Source of the DNA: an uncultured Lachnospiraceae bacterium
GTDB taxonomy: Bacteria > Bacillota > Clostridia > Lachnospirales > Lachnospiraceae
Direction: 5' to 3'
DNA: 8,758 bases
NCBI GenBank assembly: GCA_946406305.1
Contig: CAMJKC010000065.1
Span: 1 to 8,758 of the forward strand
Shown here one piece after another: positions 1 through 6,800 of the stretch (the stretch's first letter is position 1; the number at the start of each line of letters is the position of its first letter). Under the pieces are notes generated by a model, which was not told where the DNA came from, ran no database searches, and was given only the letters and a program-made list of their open reading frames with translations. Both the position numbers and the translations under genes were made by a program.

Positions 1-840
1 CAATACATGTTTAATGGAGTAAAAGGAGGGATATATTCAGTAGGTGGGAGGACAACAGTAAAAACAAGAGGAGTAGCAAATAGTGAAACATTAAATTTAT
101 TGAATGTAGACCTTGTGCCAAATGAGACTACAGTATTAGAGACAAGCATAATAAATGTGACAGGAAGCATGTCAGTAAATAATGTGACGATAAAAGGATA
201 TAAGACGAGCAATACCTTTATGACGGTGGGGGGACAGTTTAATGCATATAGTCAGGTAGAGATAAGTGGAAATAAACAGACAGGAGTTAACGCAAATAAG
301 AGAGGCTTTGTAAATATAGAAGGAGCTGCAAGTTTTGGAAGTGGAACAATAAGTATAAAGAATAATGAGATAGATAAACTAAGAGGGACAAGTGACCAGT
401 ATGTAGTGAGTATAGGAGACAGTAAGAAGTGGACAGTAAAAAGTAATGTAGAAATAACAGGGAATAAGTTTTTAAATTCTACAGCCGAAAATAATAACCT
501 TATGGCATTAAGAGTAGGAAGTGGTGGAGTTATAGACATATCAAGCAATAAGATAAATGTATCGGGGAATACAGTTAATGGAGGGTATAATATATACCAA
601 GTATATAGTTACAATAGTGATGGATTCATAAATCAAGCAAGTGGTAAATTTGTAACAAGTGGAAGCAAGATGGAAGTAGGATTTAGTAGAGCAGATGGAA
701 CAGGGTATATATATAAGACATGGACAAGTAATACAGTAGATAATGTAAATAAGTATAGTGAAGTATTTACAGCCTCAAAGATAAAAGATAAAGAACTCAT
801 AATACAATATAAAGATAATAATGTTCGTGTATGGTTTAAC
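1..840 (+). other. Module A: truncated beta-solenoid-like domain
   Basis: Residues 1-278 are the C-terminal part of a module whose Cys/His motif and CLNG segment fall before the window. By comparison with modules B-D, about 90-115 residues of it are missing. Asn-marked strands recur at N89, N119-120, N153, N181 and N188 in the form hydrophobic-x-hydrophobic-x-x-N (EISGNK, SIKNNE, EITGNK, DISSNK). This is the look of a right-handed beta-helix or of Pmp-like extracellular repeats. The module ends with the conserved closing segment (GFINQ at 206, then GYIYKTWTSNTV, then VFTA at 253-256). Unlike B, C and D, it runs directly into the next Cys/His motif with no InlB-type repeats between. The solenoid fold is inferred from pattern only. 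Confidence 0.7.
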
Positions 841-3800
841 CATTATCATAAAGCATGTGGAGCGGAAGGAGAGTGTAACCATAAAGGGTATGCAGCACAT
901 ACAGATAGTGTTAAGTATGTAGAGTATAATGATAGCAACAACGGATATTATTACTTAACTGACAATTTAGAGAATAAGACAATAACAGTGAATGAGATGC
1001 TTGACATATGTCTTAATGGCCACAAGATGATAAATGTAGAGTTCATAGGAAATGGAGCAGTGTATGTAACGACATGTAAAGGTGAGAATGATAAAGAAGA
1101 GATAGATAATGTTAGGTTCACAGGAAGTAGAATATCAGGCTATATAGGTGGAAGAGGAAGAATAGTATATAAAGTAAGTAATAGTATAAAAACAACAGGT
1201 CAAGGAATATTTAGCCTTAATAATGTTAAATTGGTAAAAGGAGTAGATAGTGGAATAGAGAATATAATAAACACAACAGGGGAAGTTCTTCTTCAAGAAG
1301 TAGAAGTTAATGGAATAAACTTAACAGGGAATATTATAAAGAGCACAAGGGATATAAAAGTGTATGGAAATAATAAGATAACAGGAAATAAGTTATCAAA
1401 AGGAAGTATGATAGAGTTAAGTGAAAATAACTTAATGTTAGAAGAAGGAAGTAAATTAGTAATAGATAACAATGAGATAACGAAGGAAGATGCCCAAGTA
1501 GAGCAAGGGATAATAAAAATAGGAAATGGACATAAGTTAGAGTTAAAAGGAAACATAGAGATAACGAACAATAAGTATAAAGGAGTAAATAGAGAAGAAG
1601 GCGGCCCAATAGAGAGAGGGTTAATATCAAGTGTAATAGTAGAAGAGACAGGGAAGATAGCGATAGGAAATAGTTATATAAAAATAAAAGGAAATACATC
1701 AGAAGGAGAAGGAGTAAGTAATTCATTACATCTTTCAGATATATACAGTAAGAATAAAGAAGGGTTCTTAGAGCAGATAGAGAATACAAAAATAAAACTT
1801 GATGAAGTAGAAACAATGGTGTTATTCACAACACCATATGTAGGGACGATATATAAAGGGTTTAGCAGTAGCAAAGTAGAAGGCGATATAAATAAATTTG
1901 CTGACAGATTTTTAGTTGACAAGATGGCAGGAGAAGGGCTTGCAGTAAAGATAGTAGAAGGCGATTTAGTAATAGGATATGACGGAGTATATATAATAGA
2001 GTATAACATAGGTCAGCCAGTAGCACATGACACAAGTATATCGTATGAGATGGGAGGAACAACAAAAGGACATACAGCCCCAATAGATCAGAATACAAAA
2101 TTAGAAGAGAATAACTTTTATGTAGAAGGGTTTACATTTATAGGCTGGAGTAGGACAATAGATGGCAGTGATGAAGATATAGCGAAAGAAGAACACGAGC
2201 CATACACAACGGAGCTTGGTAAAGTAGTGACACTGTATGCGATATGGAAGCAGAACACATATACAATAAGGTATATAGGCGGAGCAGGAATAACGAAGAG
2301 TGGGGAGAGTAAGGCAGCCTCAGGGAATATTTCGCAACAGACAGCATATTGCAGAGAGAAAGTAACATTAAGAACAAATGACCCAGGATTTTTATTAGAA
2401 GGGTTTAAGTTCACAGGATTTAAGTTAGGAGATAAGGTATATGGCGAAGGAGATACAGTAGATTCGTTAATAGATAAAGATGGAGAGATAGTGATACTTG
2501 AAGCGACATGGGAAGAGAAGAAATACACAGTGACATTTGACAAAGGAGGAGATGGGACATTTGATATAATAGGAGAAGATAAAGAGGACAAAGAGTATTA
2601 CTATTATGACAAAATAGATATGACGAATCCATATAGTGCAGAAAGTAAAGTATTTGAGAATTGGAAGTTAGTATCAATAAAGAAAGATGGAGAAGAAGCG
2701 GAAGACGGAAATAGAGGAAGAATAGGGACACTATATGCAGTAGGGAATGACAACTTTGGACTTACAGAGACAGAAGGAGCAGTAGTATATATGGAAGGAG
2801 TATGGGGAAATAAGCCATACGACATAGTATATAAGAAAGGAAGCCCAGTAGATAGTAAAGGAGTAAGTCACGAGAGTGAAGTAAAAGGAAATGTCCCAAG
2901 TCAAAAAGGGAAGATGACAGAATTAGTAAAACTTAGGACTAATGAAGAAGGATTTAGTGTAGAAGGGTTTGAGTTTATAGGGTGGTCACTTGATCCAAAT
3001 GGACTTGGAGATGTATATAAAGAGACAGTAGATGAAGAAGGGAATAGAGTAGGAGCAGAAGTAACGACAATAAATGATGAAGAGAAAGAATTAGTAAACC
3101 TATATGCTATATGGGAAGAGGTAACATATAAAATACATTTCTCAAGTGGGATAGCAGGAGTAGATGACTTAGAGATGGCGGAGTTAGAAAATGTTCATTA
3201 CTTTGATGTAGATAATGAGACAGACAAGTTGCCAAAGCATACATATGCAGTAAATGATAGAGTATTTAGCAGATGGAAGATAACGAGTATAGAAGGAGGA
3301 GTGACAGAAGACACAGTAAACATAAATAGGGAATTAAAGAGCACAAGTGTAAGAGGTAAACTTACAACATCAAATAAATCGGTAGTGACATTAACGGCGA
3401 GTTGGATATCAAGAGCGGAAGCACATACACATAAAGTATGTGGAGTTAGTAATGGAGAAGCATGTTTACACATAGGAGAGAGCCATAGTGATGATGACAC
3501 AGTGTATGAGATGTTGGATGAAGTAGATGAAGCAACTATTGATACAATGATAGCAAATGGAGGGTATTATTACTTAGTAGATAATTTAGAAGTAAATAGA
3601 GAGATAGAATTAGGAAGAGGTATAGTGCTTCACATCTGTTTGAATGGAAGGAAGTTAATAGGAGCAAGATTTAAAGGACAAGGAGAAGTATATATAACAA
3701 ACTGTGTAATAGAAGAGAGTATGAATGAAGCAAGTATAGTAGAAGAAGGAAGTGGCAATGCAGTAAATATATTTGACACAGTAACAGCGAATGTATTAGG

Positions 3801-6800
3801 AAAAGGTAAGATAAAAGTAGAAGTGGCAAATGGAATAAATGGGTTATTCTATGATGTAGCAAAGACAGAAGTATATAATGTAGAGATAAAGGGAAAATAT
3901 AACTACATAGCAGAGTGGAGGTCAAGTGTAGATGAAAACATATTTGACAAAGTAGAGATAAGAGATGTAGAGATAAAAGGATATATGTTTGAGGATGGAA
4001 AAGCAAGTATAAAAGACATAACGATAGACAATGTAAAGAGTGACACATACTTATTCTACAATGTAGTATTGACAGCAAGAGGAGAGAATGAGATAAGTAA
4101 CAATGAAGTAAAAGCAGCGATAATGGAATTAAGAGGACTAACAGTAGAAGAAAACGGAAAGATAAAAGTAGTAGATAATGAAGCGAGCAAAGGAGCAGGT
4201 GAAGATAGTGAGATAGAGATAGGGTTAATAAACTCAGTATCGTTGAATTTAGGCGAGAATGGAGAGATAGAAGCAGTAGGAAATAGCACAGTAAAGAAAG
4301 TGTTATATGTAAGTGGCGATATGAGTGTAGGAGAAGGAAGTAAGATAAAACTAAATAACAATAAAGTAAAAGTGACAGAAGGGAATGCGAGAGAGAATTA
4401 TGTATTGTCATTTGGCAGAAATAAACAGATAAGTATGCTTGGAAGTATAGAAGTAAAGAATAACGAGTTTAGTGGAGGGTATAGTGCAAGTGGCTACTAT
4501 GTGCCAGTGGGAAGTGTATTAAATGTAGGAAATGGCTATATAGATGTATCAGGGAATAGCCTTGAAGGAGATAGTAAGACAAGTAGTTATCACATGACAC
4601 AGGTATTATCAAGTAGCACAGATGCATTCTTAAGAGCTACAAGCACAGATTATAAATTTGATGCAGAGAACAGCAATATGACCATAGCATTTGATGTATC
4701 AACGATGAGAGGGACAATATTTGAGAATTTCTCATCAGAGTATGTAAAAGATTATACAGAAGATTTACATAAGACAGTATTTAAAGCAGACACAGCATAT
4801 CACAATAATTTATTGTTAAAGGTAGATGTAGTAGATACAGGAGAGTTAGCAAGGTATATAATAATAACTCCAGGAGAGGGGTATAGAATAAATTATAAGA
4901 AAGGTCGAGCATTAAAAGAGAATAGAGGGACAGTAGAGATAGAGGGAGAAGAATTTAGTGTAGACATAGATGGAAGAAGCCTTGAAGAGATAGCAAAGAA
5001 TCCATTTAAGGCAAACGGATTTACATTTGCAGGCTGGACAACAGTAGAGTATGGGAAGTATGGGACAGAAGAGTATAAAGAGGGAGATATTCTGCCAGAC
5101 TTTAGTTCAAGCAAGGTAAGATTAGGCGAGAGAGATGAAGTAAATTTATATGCAGTATGGAGAGAGAACACATACAACATAGTATATGAAAGTGGAACAG
5201 AAGCAATAGAAAGCACAATGGCGAGTGAAGAAGTAAATTATTATAGTGCTAAAGAGTTGACATACAGTGAGTATGATAGGACAGGGTATGAACCAAACAA
5301 GTGGGAAGTAGTAAGTATAAAAGACAAGAATGGAAATAACATAGAAGGAAAGGTAAAAGTAGGCACAGTCTTTGATATGACAGAGGAAGTAAGAGAGCTT
5401 GTAAATAGTGATGGAGGAGTAATCACATTAAAAGTTGTATGGATAGAAGTGACATTACCAGAAGAGCATATGCATAAGATATGTGGCACACCAAATAGTA
5501 TGTCATGTAACCATCAAGGGCTCACAGCACATGATAATGATGAGACAGTATATACACCGTGGAGAAGCACAACAGTAAATTCAGGAGTATATGATGGATC
5601 AGGGTATTATTACTTAGGGAATAACATATCAGTAAATAGGACAATAAATGTAAACGGAAAACTAGTCATATGCTTAAACGGACATACATTATCAAATGTA
5701 AGATTTAGAGGAAGTGAAAATGATGAAGTAATAATAACTAATTGCAAGACATCAAACAGTGGAATAATAACAAATGCAACAACAACTGCACATATGTTTG
5801 ATGGATTAAATGTAGGAATATATGGCAGAGGACAAACAACAGTTAAGTCAAACATAGCAATAATAGGAGATAGTGTAAATGTAACAACACTTAGAGTAAT
5901 GTTTGTGCCATATAATAAAGATGAAGAGATAAGAGAGAGTGTAATAAGTGTAGCAAATGGCAGTTTGAAACTCATATCAAGTGTAATGAGAGAGTATAAT
6001 GTAGAAGGAAGTTTATTATTACTAAATAACACAAATGGAGAAGCGAGAGATACAAGGATAGGAGAAGATAGTGGAGTAATAAAAGCAAATGCGATATTGT
6101 CAATGATGAATGGCACAAATATGACATTTGATAAATTGAGTATAAAGTATACAGAAGTAGATAGAATATTGATGATAGAAGGTGGAAGTAGAGTAACACT
6201 TGCAAGTGACAACTGGATTATGAACAATGTTGTAAGAGACAAAGTAGTAGCACTTGATAGCACATCACTTGTAGAAGCAGGAAGCAGTAACTTGATAATA
6301 AGTGAGAATGAAGGAGCAAGTGAAATAGTGACAATAGAAGAAGGTGGCGAATGGGATATACAAGCCTTAGCAGGAGTGTATATAGATGACAACATACTTA
6401 CGAAAGTAGCACAAGACCAAGCAGTAGTAAATGTAAAAGGAAATATATATTTAGCAGGAGCACTTAATATACAAGGGAATAGATTATTAGATGGCCCAAG
6501 CAGCGGTGTAGCAGCAGGGTTACTCATAAGTGAAAGTAGCAATATATATGTAGGTCAAGGAAATATGGTCGTAAAGAACAATGTAAGTAGGTCAGATAAT
6601 AACTACATGTATCAAGTGTATAGTAATAACAAAGAAGGGTTTATAAAACAGATAGCAGGGACAAAGATAAAAGCAAATGAAACAGAGATTAAGGTAGCAT
6701 TCCCATCACCATATAGAGGGACAATATATGAAGACTGGTCAAGTAATACAGTAGAGAACTTTGAGGTAGCGAATAGTAATCTTGATAAGATATTTGTAGC

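Noticed and set aside
7..9. ATG as the start codon of the gene
   Set aside because: The frame is open upstream, no ribosome-binding site is visible, no signal peptide follows, and the sequence aligns with the interior of later modules.
228..233. Run of six G as a phase-variation tract
   Set aside because: It is short, unique in the gene and in frame. Known slippage tracts are usually longer, and nothing shows alternative frames in use.
3671..6542. Long antisense open frames, for example 246 codons at 3671-4411 and 310 codons at 5610-6542 on the minus strand
   Set aside because: They lie wholly inside the giant gene and arise because its purine-rich, A-ending codons rarely give stops on the opposite strand. 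Their translations are Leu/Ser/Ile-rich low-complexity sequence with no domain signature, and the + strand shows the repeat conservation.
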